Positions 51,111 through 60,437 of a stretch of 64,000 nucleotides of DNA are shown here, piece by piece. The notes below the pieces were generated by a model that worked only from the letters and a program-made list of their open reading frames with translations, had not been told where the DNA came from and did no database searches. The first letter of the stretch is position 1; each line of letters starts with the position of its first letter. Source of the stretch: Chlorogloeopsis sp038404745 (GTDB lineage Bacteria; Cyanobacteriota; Cyanobacteriia; Cyanobacteriales; Nostocaceae); NCBI RefSeq assembly GCF_038404745.2, contig NZ_JAYKTT020000012.1, positions 62,001 to 126,000 on the forward strand, given 5' to 3'. The translations under genes were made by a program, and so were the position numbers.

Positions 51111-51359
51111 ATGAATGTATTTGGTATCGGTCTACCAGAAATGGCTTTAATTATGGTTGTGGCGCTGTTAATATTCGGCCCCAAGAAGTTGCCAGAAATA
51201 GGACGTAGCATGGGAAAAGCCATTCGTGGTTTTCAAGAAGCTTCTAGGGAGTTTCAAAACGAATTCCAAAAAGAAGCAGTTCAAATCGAAGAAGCTGTCA
51301 AGACTACTGCTGAACTAGAACCCAAGCAATTAGAGGCAACTCATAAGGAAGAAGCTTGA
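51111..51359 (+). CDS. tatA: Twin-arginine translocase subunit TatA
   Basis: An 82-residue protein: MNVFGIGLPEMALIMVVALL (membrane helix), FGPKKLPEIGRSMGKAIRGF (hinge and amphipathic helix), then a Glu/Lys-rich tail. FGPKKLPE is the TatA/E signature. It forms the pore of the Tat exporter in plasma and thylakoid membranes; one likely client in this window is the Tat-signal molybdoenzyme at 30283. Between psbH and pth, an order seen in related genomes. Confidence 0.93.
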   Translation: MNVFGIGLPEMALIMVVALLIFGPKKLPEIGRSMGKAIRGFQEASREFQNEFQKEAVQIEEAVKTTAELEPKQLEATHKEEA

Positions 51360-51700
51360 ATATGGAAGGCAGGAGGCAGTCTCGATCAAAAAAATTCACC
51401 GCCAGGCATAAAAATGTCTTTCTCCTACACCCCTAAACCCTTATACACGCCAGATGACGCCACTTGACGCCAGTCGCTTCAACGGGGGGAACCCTCCGAA
51501 GTCGCCTCAACGGGGGGAACCCCCGCACGGCGCTTCTCTCCGCAACGCGCTGGCTCCTTTATGCCGGGGAGCCCTACCAAGAGCGCTGGCTCACCACCGC
51601 ACTGGCTCCCCTACACCCTTTTCAAGCTAGGAGGCAGAAGTTAAGATTTGACTTGATTACTTCATAATTCATAACTCATAATTCATAATTCATACTTCAG
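51360..51700. repeat. CAACGGGGGGAAC-type tandem repeat block
   Basis: Contains two ~28-bp direct copies of GTCGCYTCAACGGGGGGAAC (51473-51500 and 51501-51527), GACGCCA short repeats before them, and GCTGGCTC triplicates after. The core is the reverse-complement relative of the GTTCCCCCAGTTGGAGCGAC part of the composite repeat at 53888. A 67-codon frame here is repeat-derived, not a gene. Confidence 0.8.
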
Positions 51701-52366
51701 ATGACAGAAGCTACTGCCAAAACAGCTTTGGTGATTCCCCAACTGATTGTCGGTTTGGGGAATCCAGAGCCTAAATACCACCAAACACGACACAATATCG
51801 GTTTCGCTGCTGTAGATGCTCTATCGCTTGCTTGGAAAATTTCCCTAGCAGAAAACCGCAAGTTTCAGGGTGAATATGGGGAAGGTGTTGCACCCAACAC
51901 AGAAAAAATCCGCTTGCTCAAACCATTGACTTATATGAATCGCTCAGGGCAGGCAATACAAGCTGTCACAAGTTGGTATAAATTGCCGCCTGAATCGGTA
52001 TTAGTGATTTATGATGATATGGATTTGCCGCTAGGAAAGACTAGACTGCGCTTGTCTGGTTCGGCTGGCGGGCATAACGGCATGAAAAGCGCGATCGCTC
52101 ATCTTAGTACGCAAAATTTTCCCCGTTTGCGGATTGGCATTGGCAAACCAAAAGGTGTTGCTAATGATGTCGAAAACGGTGCTGTATCCCATGTTTTGGG
52201 CAAATTTTCTGCCTCTGAAACTCAGTTTGTATCCCAGATATTGCAGTTTATAATTGAGTGCGTGGAATTATGTCTGAAACAAGGTGTAGAAAAAGCAATG
52301 AATCGTTGTAACAGTAGTACTCTAACTCTTTTAGAAACTGAAACTTCTACAAAGAAAGCTGTGTAA
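51701..52366 (+). CDS. pth: Peptidyl-tRNA hydrolase
   Basis: A 221-residue enzyme that frees tRNA from stalled peptidyl-tRNA. N-terminal LIVGLGNPEPKYHQTRHNIG with the catalytic His31, then KPLTYMNRSGQA (Asn), YDDMDLPLGK (Asp ~107) and SAGGHNGMKS. Slightly longer than E. coli Pth because of short N- and C-terminal tails. ATG at 51701 follows a TTCATAATTCATAA repeat. Followed convergently by rpsU. Confidence 0.96.
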   Translation: MTEATAKTALVIPQLIVGLGNPEPKYHQTRHNIGFAAVDALSLAWKISLAENRKFQGEYGEGVAPNTEKIRLLKPLTYMNRSGQAIQAVTSWYKLPPESVLVIYDDMDLPLGKTRLRLSGSAGGHNGMKSAIAHLSTQNFPRLRIGIGKPKGVANDVENGAVSHVLGKFSASETQFVSQILQFIIECVELCLKQGVEKAMNRCNSSTLTLLETETSTKKAV

Positions 52367-52530
52367 CTTTTATCTAATTTTTATAAGTTTTATTTAGATG
52401 CAATCTTTACTTTTCATACCACCGCTACAGATGTATTTTGTGTTGTGATTTTCCTGTTTTAGAGTTGATGGGCAGCAATAGAGCCTGTCCTGTATAACCA
52501 GAATAGAATAATTGAGACTTTTCACAGCAA

Positions 52531-52552
52531 ATTAACCGCACCCTATCAAGGA
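52531..52552. terminator. Hairpin between pth and the second rpsU
   Basis: AACCGCA and TGCGGTT flank a short loop, with CC/GG allowing extension. No strong T-run; a possible shared terminator for the convergent genes in the 282-base gap. Confidence 0.45.
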
Positions 52553-52648
52553 TGCGGTTCCTCTTGCCAATTTTTGTAAAAATGATAACAGAGGGGCTGT
52601 GGTTAGTTTAATTTGATGTTGTCAAACAACGTCATTACCAAATTAGGT

Positions 52649-52828
52649 TTATTTAAAACGCCGCTTGCGTCTGGCAGCAACTGCTTTGCGTTTGCGCTTT
52701 TCTAATGGTGTTTCAAAGTGGCGATGATACTTAACATCAGCTAATATCCCAGCTTTGGACACCTGGCGCTTAAAGCGACGCAGTGCTGATTCTATTCCCT
52801 CATTTTCTCCTAATACCACCTGGGTCAT
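52649..52828 (-). CDS. rpsU: 30S ribosomal protein S21, second copy
   Basis: 59 residues: MTQVVLGENEGIESALRRFK, then HRHFETPLEKRKRKAVAARR and a KRRFK end. About 80 percent similar to the S21 at 34087, but with a shorter tail and VKYHR in place of MRKNR. The ribosome site is GAGG. This copy is not linked to an RNA-binding protein gene, so it may be the housekeeping form and the other the stress form; this is inference. Confidence 0.95.
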   Translation of the reverse strand: MTQVVLGENEGIESALRRFKRQVSKAGILADVKYHRHFETPLEKRKRKAVAARRKRRFK

Positions 52829-53015
52829 TCTAGCTTCGTCCTCATTTCCTCATTATCAATATCTCTCATTGTAATGCCGCCTTCAACTTGAGGAAACCTA
52901 TGTAAGATACTTATGACTTAAAGTCATTTGATCCCGCTTTGGCAAGGCAGTTGCAATGAATAAATTTATCACCAAGTATAAAAAAGAGTTATTTCCCCAC
53001 ACCCTAAACCCTTTT

Positions 53016-53870
53016 CTACTCCAATGTCTTGATAGTAAGAGTAAGCTGGTAAAGTTGGCGGCGCGGAAGAGAAGTGAATTTTGCTAACTCACGACTAGCT
53101 TGCGATCGCGACATTCCCTGAGTCATCAGTTTTGTTAACTCAATTTTTAATTGAGTCTCGGAAAACTGCACTGGAGTTGGTGGCTTTCCTGCCACTACTA
53201 AAGTGTATTCGCCTTGAGGCTCGCGATCACGACAGAAAACAAGTGCTTGCTCAAGCCTTCCCCGCCAAAATTCCTCATACAATTTTGTTAATTCTCGTGC
53301 TAGTACAATTTGGCGATCGCTGCCGAAAATATCTGCTAAGTCTTGTAATGTTTCTCGCAAACGATGGGGAGATTCGTAGAAAATGAGAGTGCGAGATTCA
53401 CTGCTCAAAGTTTCTAAGTGTTCTTTTCGTCCTTGGGCTTTTGCAGGCAGAAATCCTTCAAACACAAATCTATCCGTTGGTAACCCGGCTGCACTGAGAG
53501 CCGTAATTGCTGCACTCGCACTAGGAATCGGTACTACCGTAATTTCCGCATCAATACAAGCTTTAACTAATTCATACCCAGGATCGGAAATTCCTGGCAT
53601 ACCCGCATCACTTACAAGAGCGATCGCCTTACCCTCATCCAACTGCTTCAATAATTCTGGGATACGGCTGTTACGATTGTGTTCGTGATAACTCACTTGG
53701 GGAGTTTTAATTTGAAAATGCTGTAGTAATTTTCCTGTATGGCGTGTATCTTCCGCTGCAATTAGATCCACGGCTTGCAAAATTCGCACCCCCCGGAAAG
53801 TCATATCTTCCAGATTGCCAATTGGTGTGCCGACAACGTAAAGTGTTCTTGGTTTGGGATCGGTTTGCAT
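53016..53870 (-). CDS. rsmI: 16S rRNA (cytidine(1402)-2'-O)-methyltransferase RsmI
   Basis: A 284-residue SAM-dependent methyltransferase of the tetrapyrrole-methylase fold: TLYVVGTPIGNLEDMTFR (N-terminal signature), AAEDTRHTGKLLQHF, VSDAGMPGISDPGYELV and FYESPHRL. It 2'-O-methylates C1402 of 16S rRNA. Length and motifs are standard. Its upstream region is a composite repeat shared with the 46.1-kb site. Confidence 0.95.
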   Translation of the reverse strand: MQTDPKPRTLYVVGTPIGNLEDMTFRGVRILQAVDLIAAEDTRHTGKLLQHFQIKTPQVSYHEHNRNSRIPELLKQLDEGKAIALVSDAGMPGISDPGYELVKACIDAEITVVPIPSASAAITALSAAGLPTDRFVFEGFLPAKAQGRKEHLETLSSESRTLIFYESPHRLRETLQDLADIFGSDRQIVLARELTKLYEEFWRGRLEQALVFCRDREPQGEYTLVVAGKPPTPVQFSETQLKIELTKLMTQGMSRSQASRELAKFTSLPRRQLYQLTLTIKTLE

Positions 53871-53887
53871 GAAAGAAATTTGAAATT

Positions 53888-54140
53888 GTTAGTAGTTAGT
53901 GGTTAGTAGGGGAGGCAGCACGTTGCGGAGCCAGTGCGCCCTTGCGGGTTTCCCGCGTTGTAGCACCAGGCGTCACCTGGCGTCAGGTTCCCCCAGTTGG
54001 AGCGACTGCCGTGCGGGTTTAGAAGATAAATTATCAGTTTGAACGGTAAGATTATCAACAAAAGCCGCCTGTACAGTAGTTAGTAGATAGTAGGTAGTAG
54101 TTGAGTTTTACTAAGAAAATTAACCAATAACCAATGACTC
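53888..54140. repeat. Composite repeat in a divergent promoter, copy 2
   Basis: Same element as at 46104, here with an extra CACCAGGCGTCACCTGGCGT duplication and CCCCCAGTTGGAGCG. It lies between rsmI (minus) and the PfkB gene (plus). The distal end, AACCAATAACCAATGACT, contains the ATG of the PfkB gene. Confidence 0.85.
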
Positions 54141-55009
54141 ATCATGGCTTATTTGTTGGTTTAGTAACTTTGGATTTAATTTACCTTGCCCAATCTCCCC
54201 CTAAGAACAATCAGAAAATAGTTGCCACAGACTATATTGTCGCAGCAGGTGGCCCGGCTACAAATGCTGCGATCGCTTTTAGCCATTTAGATAGCACAGA
54301 CAAAACTCAAAATTTCTCTACCTTGTTAGGTATAGTTGGTTCTCATCCGCTAACGCAATTGATTCGTGGAGACTTGCAAAAATATAGAGTAGCAATCAAT
54401 GATCTGGATTCTACAACGAAAAACCCACCACCTGTTTCTTCTATAATTGTTACCCAAGCCAGCGGTGAACGAGCTGTAGTTTCCATCAACGCTGTCAAAA
54501 CTCAAGCCGATCGCGAAGCTATTCCGCCAGAAATTTTACAAAATATTGATATCGTGCTGATTGATGGGCATCAAATGGCAGTTGGCATCGAAATTGCTCA
54601 AATGGCAAAAGCCAAAAATATTCCAATTGTCATTGATGGTGGTAGCTGGAAACATGGATTTGACAAACTCTTACCCTTGGTAGATTACGCAATTTGTTCT
54701 GCTAATTTCTATCCTCCCAACTGCCACACACAGGAAGATATGCTTGCCTATCTCACTCAAGTTGGTATTTCTCATATCGCTATTACGCACGGCGAAAAAC
54801 CAATTCAGTATCTGACGCTAGGTACAAATGGCATTGTGAATGTTCCAAAAACTCAGGCTATTGATACACTGGGGGCTGGAGATATATTCCACGGTGCTTT
54901 TTGCCATTACATCTTACGGGAAAACTTTATCAGTGCTTTAGCATCAGCAGCGAAGATTGCTGCTTTTTCCTGTCAATTTTTTGGCACGCGCCGCTGGATG
55001 GAATCTTAA
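54134..55009 (+). CDS. PfkB-family sugar kinase
   Basis: A 291-residue ribokinase-fold enzyme: GLFVGLVTLDLIYLA (N-terminal), AAGGPATNAAIAFSHL (substrate-binding GG near 38), and the ATP/anion-hole motif DTLGAGDIFHGAF near 250 with the catalytic Asp. It phosphorylates a sugar or nucleoside; which one is not determined. The C-terminal codons overlap the upstream part of the next frame; the following phosphatase starts 16 bases after the stop, suggesting an operon. Confidence 0.87.
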   Translation: MTHHGLFVGLVTLDLIYLAQSPPKNNQKIVATDYIVAAGGPATNAAIAFSHLDSTDKTQNFSTLLGIVGSHPLTQLIRGDLQKYRVAINDLDSTTKNPPPVSSIIVTQASGERAVVSINAVKTQADREAIPPEILQNIDIVLIDGHQMAVGIEIAQMAKAKNIPIVIDGGSWKHGFDKLLPLVDYAICSANFYPPNCHTQEDMLAYLTQVGISHIAITHGEKPIQYLTLGTNGIVNVPKTQAIDTLGAGDIFHGAFCHYILRENFISALASAAKIAAFSCQFFGTRRWMES

Positions 55010-55025
55010 ATATAGAGCAAAACGA

Positions 55026-55883
55026 ATGCAAGATTTACAAGAAATACTTTTATTAGCTCGTTCCATCAGTTGGGAAGCAGCGGATATCCTCCGGTCTTAC
55101 TATCACAAAAATTACAATTCTCTAGAAGTACAGTATAAAGATAGCGATCCTGTTACCATTGCTGACGTAGCTGTAAATAATTATATTTTAGAGAAGCTAC
55201 AAGCAGCTTTAGGTAAAGAAAATTTTGTCTATATTAGCGAAGAAACCTACAAAGAAGAACAAAGCAAGCAGTTGAGTTCAGCATGGGCATGGATCATTGA
55301 TCCGTTGGATGGAACGCGAGATTTTATCGAAAAAACAGGTGAATATGCCATTCATATTGCTTTGGTAAAAAATCATCGTCCGGTGCTAGCCACAGTAGCA
55401 GTTCCGGAAGCAGAAAAATTGTACTACGCCAGTAAAGGTGGCGGTGCATTTGTAGAAGCTTCTGATGGTAAAAGTACCACTTTAAAGTTATCACCACGCG
55501 ATCGCATCGAAGATTTAACTCTCGTCGTCAGTCGTAGTCATCGCAACGAAAGCTTAAATTATTTACTGCAAAATTTACCTTGTCAAAATCAAAAATCTGT
55601 TGGTAGCGTTGGTTGTAAAATTGCCACAATTGTCGAAAATCAAGCAGATGTTTATATTTCCCTTTCTGGTAAATCTGCTCCTAAAGATTGGGATATAGCT
55701 GCACCAGAATTAATTCTGACAGAAGCTGGTGGTAAATTCACTCATTTTGACTCAACGCCATTGCAGTACAACACAGGAGATATCAGTCAATGGGGTGGTT
55801 TATTAGCTAGTAATGGACAGTTCCATGAAATACTTTGTCAGGATGCACAGAGAATTTTAAGAGAGTGGGAAAATAAATTCTAG
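55026..55883 (+). CDS. IMPase/CysQ-family phosphatase
   Basis: From the ATG at 55026 (MQDLQEILLLARSIS), 285 residues; the frame is open further upstream inside the kinase gene. Metal-binding motifs are EETYKEEQ (near 77), IDPLDGTRDFI (near 97-107) and KDWDIAAPELILTEAGG (near 222). Sequence is closer to 3'(2'),5'-bisphosphate nucleotidase/CysQ than to inositol monophosphatase. It would dephosphorylate PAP or inositol phosphates in the cytosol. Cotranscribed with the PfkB kinase. Confidence 0.88.
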   Translation: MQDLQEILLLARSISWEAADILRSYYHKNYNSLEVQYKDSDPVTIADVAVNNYILEKLQAALGKENFVYISEETYKEEQSKQLSSAWAWIIDPLDGTRDFIEKTGEYAIHIALVKNHRPVLATVAVPEAEKLYYASKGGGAFVEASDGKSTTLKLSPRDRIEDLTLVVSRSHRNESLNYLLQNLPCQNQKSVGSVGCKIATIVENQADVYISLSGKSAPKDWDIAAPELILTEAGGKFTHFDSTPLQYNTGDISQWGGLLASNGQFHEILCQDAQRILREWENKF

Positions 55884-56040
55884 AAGTGTTCATATGAACC
55901 CAATCTCACTGATCTAGTAATTATTAAAGTTTTGCAATAATGTTAATCGCTCAATAAGAACAGGGTTTAGGATCGCGACAGTATCTAAAAGTTTAAGTTT
56001 TGTCATTTAATTTGATTCACACCTTGCACCAGTCCCGCCA

Positions 56041-56112
56041 GCCTAGAGGCGAAGCCTCGAAACCCTCGTTACCAGGTTCAACCTGGTAACGAGAACTAGA
56101 GCCTCTGGCTCT
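56041..56112. repeat. Palindromic dispersed repeat, copy 3
   Basis: Same unit as at 1952 and 29632; here the outer arms AGAGGC and GCCTCT also pair, giving nested hairpins around the 29-nt palindrome at 56065-56093. The 378-base gap before pdxJ has no gene. Confidence 0.85.
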
Positions 56113-56261
56113 TCTTGAGAATGGTGCAAGATATCATACCAGTTGAGAAACGCAGTAATCAAAGAGATTTTATCAAGCGATCGCTGTTCTCTCACTCACC
56201 TTCTTACCTATATTTCTTGTAAAATCAACTCCTGTGGACAGTCGATAGGGAGAAACTAGGG

Positions 56262-56984
56262 TTGCCTACACTTGGCGTAAATATCGATCACATTGCTACC
56301 ATCCGGCAAGCGCGACGGACGGTGGAACCAGATCCCGTAGCGGCGGCGGTACTGGCAGAATTAGGCGGTGCAGACGGAATTACTGCCCATCTGCGCGAAG
56401 ATAGGCGGCATATTCAAGAACGAGATGTGCGGCTGTTGCGACAGACAGTCAGAACGCACCTGAATTTAGAAATGGCTGCCACAGATGAAATGGTAGCGAT
56501 CGCCCTCGATCTCAAACCAGACTACGTAACTTTAGTTCCCGAACGGCGGGAAGAAGTAACCACAGAAGGCGGACTGGATATTGTCGGTCAAATTGCTAGA
56601 ATCAGAGAGGTTGTTGATAAATTACAAAGCGCTGGCATCCCAGTGAGTTTATTTATCGATGCAGAACCAGCACAAATTGAAGCATCTCGAACGGTAAAAG
56701 CAAAATTTATTGAACTGCACACCGGACGATATGCTGAGGCTAAAGACGAAACAAGTCGCAAGCAGGAATTAGATGTGTTGGCAGCCGGCTGCGAGCAAGC
56801 AATTAAAGCCGGATTAAGAGTCAACGCCGGACATGGACTTACCTACTGGAATGTCTATCCTGTGGCTTGTCTTCCTGGCATGGAAGAACTTAATATTGGT
56901 CATACCATCGTTAGTCGGGCAGCATTAGTCGGGATGGAAAGAGCTGTTCGGGAGATGAAACTTGCCATGCGCGGGCAGTTCTAA
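56262..56984 (+). CDS. pdxJ: Pyridoxine 5'-phosphate synthase
   Basis: A 240-residue TIM-barrel enzyme of vitamin B6 synthesis, condensing 1-deoxyxylulose-5-phosphate with 3-amino-2-oxopropyl phosphate. PTLGVNIDHIATIRQARRT at the N-terminus, GADGITAHLREDRRHI near 43-58, and HTGRYAEA plus NAGHGLTYWN are all PdxJ-specific. TTG start at 56262 because the conserved PTLGVNIDH follows directly and no ATG lies upstream in range; GGGAGAAACTAGGG precedes it. Confidence 0.96.
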   Translation: MPTLGVNIDHIATIRQARRTVEPDPVAAAVLAELGGADGITAHLREDRRHIQERDVRLLRQTVRTHLNLEMAATDEMVAIALDLKPDYVTLVPERREEVTTEGGLDIVGQIARIREVVDKLQSAGIPVSLFIDAEPAQIEASRTVKAKFIELHTGRYAEAKDETSRKQELDVLAAGCEQAIKAGLRVNAGHGLTYWNVYPVACLPGMEELNIGHTIVSRAALVGMERAVREMKLAMRGQF

Positions 56985-57150
56985 AGGATGAAGTGTGTAG
57001 ACGCGCGTCAGCGAATTCTCCGCGTCTCCGTGTCAGCCTCAATCTGTTAATTTTTGGTTGACAGACTATCAGAGGGGAAATTCTCTGCGAAATCTAGAAA
57101 TATGTTGGTATTTGCTTATACAGCAAATCAAATTTGTAACCAATAATTCT

Positions 57151-57870
57151 ATGAGCGCAACACCATCTAAAAACCTTCCACTTTGGGTGCAGGATCGGGA
57201 TACAGTCATTGCCCAAAGTACTGATGCTACTTGGCGTCACGGTATTCCCCCAGATTACACCGAATCAACAGCGGGTTTGGCACAAGAAAGTAAATGCAAT
57301 CACGTTGAAGGTTCTCTAGAAGCGATCGCGCAAAACTTAGTCAGAACTTTTGAGATGGAGGCTTCTTTTAAAACCAACCCAGATCAATGGTTGTCAGTTG
57401 TCAATGACAAGTTTCGCATGAGTAGTAACGGCGGGCAAGCCTATACAGCCGAAGAAGTGTCTGCCTCTGGGACTTACAATTTATTTATCGGTGATACAGA
57501 AAATTATCAAGCTTCTCAGGAAACCTTTGAATCTTCGGGCAAATTATTCCGCACAGCATTTCCTAAAGGATTTTTATGGGAAGTGCTGGAAGTTTACTCT
57601 GCGCCACCAAAAGTTACATTTAAGTGGCGACATTGGGGAACTTTTAGTGGATACTACAAAGACTATGCACCTACAGAAGAAACAGTAGAGATAGTCGGCA
57701 TGAGTGTTGCCCACCTGACTGAGGATTTAAAAATTCTTTCTGTCGAACACTACTTCGACAACAGCTTGTTCTTAGCAAAGCTGACAAGCAGTGGAAAACA
57801 AACTACCAACCAACAGCAAGCAACTGGTTGTCCTTTTAGCTCGTGGTTCAAGGGATTGAAGCTGAGATAA
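57151..57870 (+). CDS. SnoaL-like / NTF2-fold protein
   Basis: The start is placed at the ATG 57151 (MSATPSKNLPLWVQDRD); the upstream extension to 57058 looks unrelated. 239 residues. The core (about 50-215) follows the NTF2/SnoaL cone fold: EGSLEAIAQNLVRTFEMEAS, SGTYNLFIGD, VTFKWRHWGTFSGYYKDYAP, HYFDN. Cyanobacterial members are annotated SnoaL-like but no catalytic residue can be assigned. Ends CPFSSWFKGLKLR. The next gene, ycf54, starts 62 bases later. Confidence 0.72.
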   Translation: MSATPSKNLPLWVQDRDTVIAQSTDATWRHGIPPDYTESTAGLAQESKCNHVEGSLEAIAQNLVRTFEMEASFKTNPDQWLSVVNDKFRMSSNGGQAYTAEEVSASGTYNLFIGDTENYQASQETFESSGKLFRTAFPKGFLWEVLEVYSAPPKVTFKWRHWGTFSGYYKDYAPTEETVEIVGMSVAHLTEDLKILSVEHYFDNSLFLAKLTSSGKQTTNQQQATGCPFSSWFKGLKLR

Positions 57871-57932
57871 TTCGGTAAGGACACAGTAAATTTTACTGTG
57901 TGCCAGTGTTAATCATTTAGCAACGAACGAAA

Positions 57933-58262
57933 ATGCAAACATACTATTACGTTTTGGCTTCTCAACGCTTTCTGCTAGAAGAAGAACCGATGGAGGAAGT
58001 ACTGCGGGAACGCACCCGTCATTACCACGAACAAGAAAAAGAAATTGACTTTTGGGTAGTCAAGCAACCCGCTTTCCTAGAAGCGCCAGAGATGGTAGCA
58101 GTGAAAGCTAAGTGTCCCCAGCCAGCAGTAGCAATTATTTCTACCAATTCCCAATTTATTACTTGGTTAAAATTACGCTTGGAGTACGTACTAACAGGAG
58201 AGTTTCAGGCTCCTTCTGAAACTATTTCCGACGCTTTAGCATCCTTAGCTACTGTATCCTAA
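57933..58262 (+). CDS. ycf54: Ycf54, Mg-protoporphyrin cyclase-associated protein
   Basis: A 109-residue protein: MQTYYYVLASQRFLLEEEPM, LRERTRHYHEQEKEIDFWVV, KQPAFLEAPE and LEYVLTGEFQAPSETI are diagnostic of Ycf54. It binds and stabilises the AcsF cyclase and is required for normal cyclase activity in Synechocystis. This window also encodes a ChlAII-type AcsF at 11126. ATG start; the length is standard. Confidence 0.96.
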   Translation: MQTYYYVLASQRFLLEEEPMEEVLRERTRHYHEQEKEIDFWVVKQPAFLEAPEMVAVKAKCPQPAVAIISTNSQFITWLKLRLEYVLTGEFQAPSETISDALASLATVS

Positions 58263-58472
58263 CTAAGAGTAAGGAGAGTAGGGGAAGCGAGAAAAAGTTT
58301 ATACAATTTTCCGCTACTCCACCTCCCTATTTCTAATCTCCTTTGACGTGAGGATGTGAAGATTGATCCATAGCAGGAGTTTGGAGAATAGAATATTTTC
58401 TCACCCACCTAGAAATCTAGGAAATAAATTATATATATTTATAGTCAAATCCTGAAGATAATACGGTGGTAT

Positions 58473-59249
58473 ATGTATAAAATTGGGTTAAATAAATCTC
58501 AAAAATTGTCAAAAACCGTTGGAAGTAGTTTATTATTGGCGATCGCTTGGTTATTGGCAGGTATAAATACTACCTTTGCCCAGCAAAAAAACCTTCCCGT
58601 TTGTCAACCTCCAAATTCTGGTGAGTACCTATTGTTAGTCATCAGTCCCACCCCAGATAATCAAAATCAATTGCGCCGCGCCTTACCAAATGAAATTAAA
58701 ACTACAACCTGTAGATATCTTACCGATACAGTTACGCGAATCGGCGGTTTTACTAAAATAGATGATGCTAATCGTTGGGCAAGATATATCAATAGTATTG
58801 TCGGATTAACTGCCATTATTACTACTCGTCCGGGAGAGCATTTAGCAAATCAAACAACTCCAAAAACTCCAACACTTCCAACACCTCCAACCACTCCAAC
58901 ACTTCCAACACCTCCAACCACTCCAACCACTCAGCTAAATCAGCTCAATCAACTAAATCAGACAGCAACTTATCAACCCCAACGTCTAAAGCGTGGTTTT
59001 GCAGTCTTAGTTGATTATTTCAATCGTCCAGAGGTAGCAAATCAAATCAAAGAAATTGTAAGAGGTGACGTTGGTTTTGTTTCCTACGGACAACGCCCTT
59101 ACTTGTTGGCAACTTACACAACTAATCAACAAGATGCTTACAGTACATTGCAAAAACTATCAGAACGCGGTTTTTTTGCTGTGATTGTTGATAGTAGTAA
59201 GGTAATGTTATTAAGACCGATAGTAAATTTACCAAATTCCCAATTCTAA
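58473..59249 (+). CDS. Secreted two-domain protein with Pro/Thr repeats
   Basis: A 258-residue exported protein: signal peptide to about residue 36 (AWLLAGINTTFAQQ), an N-terminal SPOR-like domain (about 40-120, GEYLLLVISPT...ANRWARYINS), a Pro/Thr linker of repeated TLPTPPTTP units and a QLN triple (about 128-165), and a C-terminal SPOR-like domain (RGFAVLVDYFNRPEVANQI... to ...RGFFAVIVDSSKVM). The linker comes from 27-bp and 12-bp tandem repeats. SPOR-like domains bind peptidoglycan glycans, so a cell-wall role is plausible but inferred. Family name not certain. Confidence 0.65.
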   Translation: MYKIGLNKSQKLSKTVGSSLLLAIAWLLAGINTTFAQQKNLPVCQPPNSGEYLLLVISPTPDNQNQLRRALPNEIKTTTCRYLTDTVTRIGGFTKIDDANRWARYINSIVGLTAIITTRPGEHLANQTTPKTPTLPTPPTTPTLPTPPTTPTTQLNQLNQLNQTATYQPQRLKRGFAVLVDYFNRPEVANQIKEIVRGDVGFVSYGQRPYLLATYTTNQQDAYSTLQKLSERGFFAVIVDSSKVMLLRPIVNLPNSQF

Positions 59250-59797
59250 AGTTATCCATTCAAAACAAATAAAAATGTACACCTTCTATGTTCAATTTTT
59301 AATTTAATTAGTAAAATCAAATGAAATTTATAAAATGTGGTTCAATTGGGTAATTATAATCTAGCTGTTGATAGTTACTTATTTAAACGAAATTAATTAT
59401 AAAAACTTCTCTATTTTCTTAGAATCAACTTATGAATTTAAGATTAACTTGTAACTTCAAAGTTCATTTTCAGTAAAAAAATCAACTAACTAAATCTCAA
59501 TGATAGTTATAAAAGCTAATCTTGTACCAATAAGAAATTGCAGTAGGTAAACTAACTATTTTCCGGTGTTATATGTCTTGACTTTATAACCGCTATGATT
59601 AATTGCTCCTATATCATTGTGTTAAAGATAAATAAGGACAATCCTTGCGCCTAAATGTGTAAATTATAGTAGGTGACAGGGTTAAAAGTCTTTTGATATC
59701 TAAGCTTGATCATCTGTTAGTATCCTAACCATTTTGGCTATTGCCATACATAACATAACAGCTTAGTAGTGTTTCAAATTGATAAATTCGCAATTCA
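59250..59797. other. Gap of about 550 bases, no gene seen
   Basis: AT-rich region between two convergent genes. No frame, tRNA or known small RNA recognised; only the terminator at its right end. Confidence 0.5.
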
Positions 59798-59828
59798 AAA
59801 TCTCAATCATGGTATGATACTGAGATTT
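59798..59828 (-). terminator. Terminator overlapping the YuiD stop codon
   Basis: AAATCTCA, ATCAT, loop GGT, ATGAT, then TGAGATTT: a 13-bp stem with a 2-base bulge. On the minus strand it is followed by TGAATT. It overlaps the last codons of the gene that stops at 59827. Confidence 0.7.
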
Positions 59829-60285
59829 AATTATAGGCATAGCGTGCCAGCCAAGAAATGGTAATACCCAATGCCGAGCCAGCAATTACTTGAAAAGGAG
59901 TATGTCCTAGTAATTCCTTGAGGCGATCGCCTGTAAACTCTGGGTGTTCATCAAATAGTTCATCAATCATTTGATTGAGAATGCGAGCTTGTTTACCAGC
60001 AGCTTGACGAACTCCAGCAGCATCGTACATAACGATAATGGCAAAAACTGTAGCAACTGCAAATTCTGCGGATGCCCAACCACGAGTCTGCCCTACACCC
60101 GCTGCCAGTGATGTAACCAGAGCTGAGTGAGCGCTGGGCATACCTCCTGTTGTCACTAAGGCGCGTACGTTCAGCTTCCGATTCTTAATTAACTCGATTA
60201 CGAGCTTTAAAGTTTGAGCAATTAAACAAGCTACTAGAGCAACCACCAGCACCTGGTTATCTAAAATGTCGCCTATGTCCTGCAT
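59827..60285 (-). CDS. YuiD/DUF212 divergent PAP2-family membrane protein
   Basis: A 152-residue membrane protein of the DUF212 family (related to acid phosphatase/vanadium haloperoxidases): several helices, with TTGGMPSAHSALVTSLA near 44-60, ARILNQMIDELF and ELLGHTPFQVIAGSALG near the C-terminus, the last holding the conserved His. The adjacent gene is crtE, so a prenyl-diphosphate phosphatase role has been suspected for this family; not shown by the sequence. 152 bases after crtE. Confidence 0.85.
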   Translation of the reverse strand: MQDIGDILDNQVLVVALVACLIAQTLKLVIELIKNRKLNVRALVTTGGMPSAHSALVTSLAAGVGQTRGWASAEFAVATVFAIIVMYDAAGVRQAAGKQARILNQMIDELFDEHPEFTGDRLKELLGHTPFQVIAGSALGITISWLARYAYN

Positions 60286-60437
60286 GATATTTTAGTCAGG
60301 TTAACAAAATTATGAGCAGCGGTTTTATGTGTGAGGAAAATCGCGCTACTTTGCATGGGGAAACCTCCCCAAGTTTCGATTTCTTGTGTCTTATGACTGC
60401 TTCTGGCACGCGAATACCTAGAAAGTCAAAAATTAAC

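Noticed and set aside
51464..51667. 67-codon frame between tatA and pth
   Set aside because: Consists of tandem GC-rich repeats; no homology or start signal.
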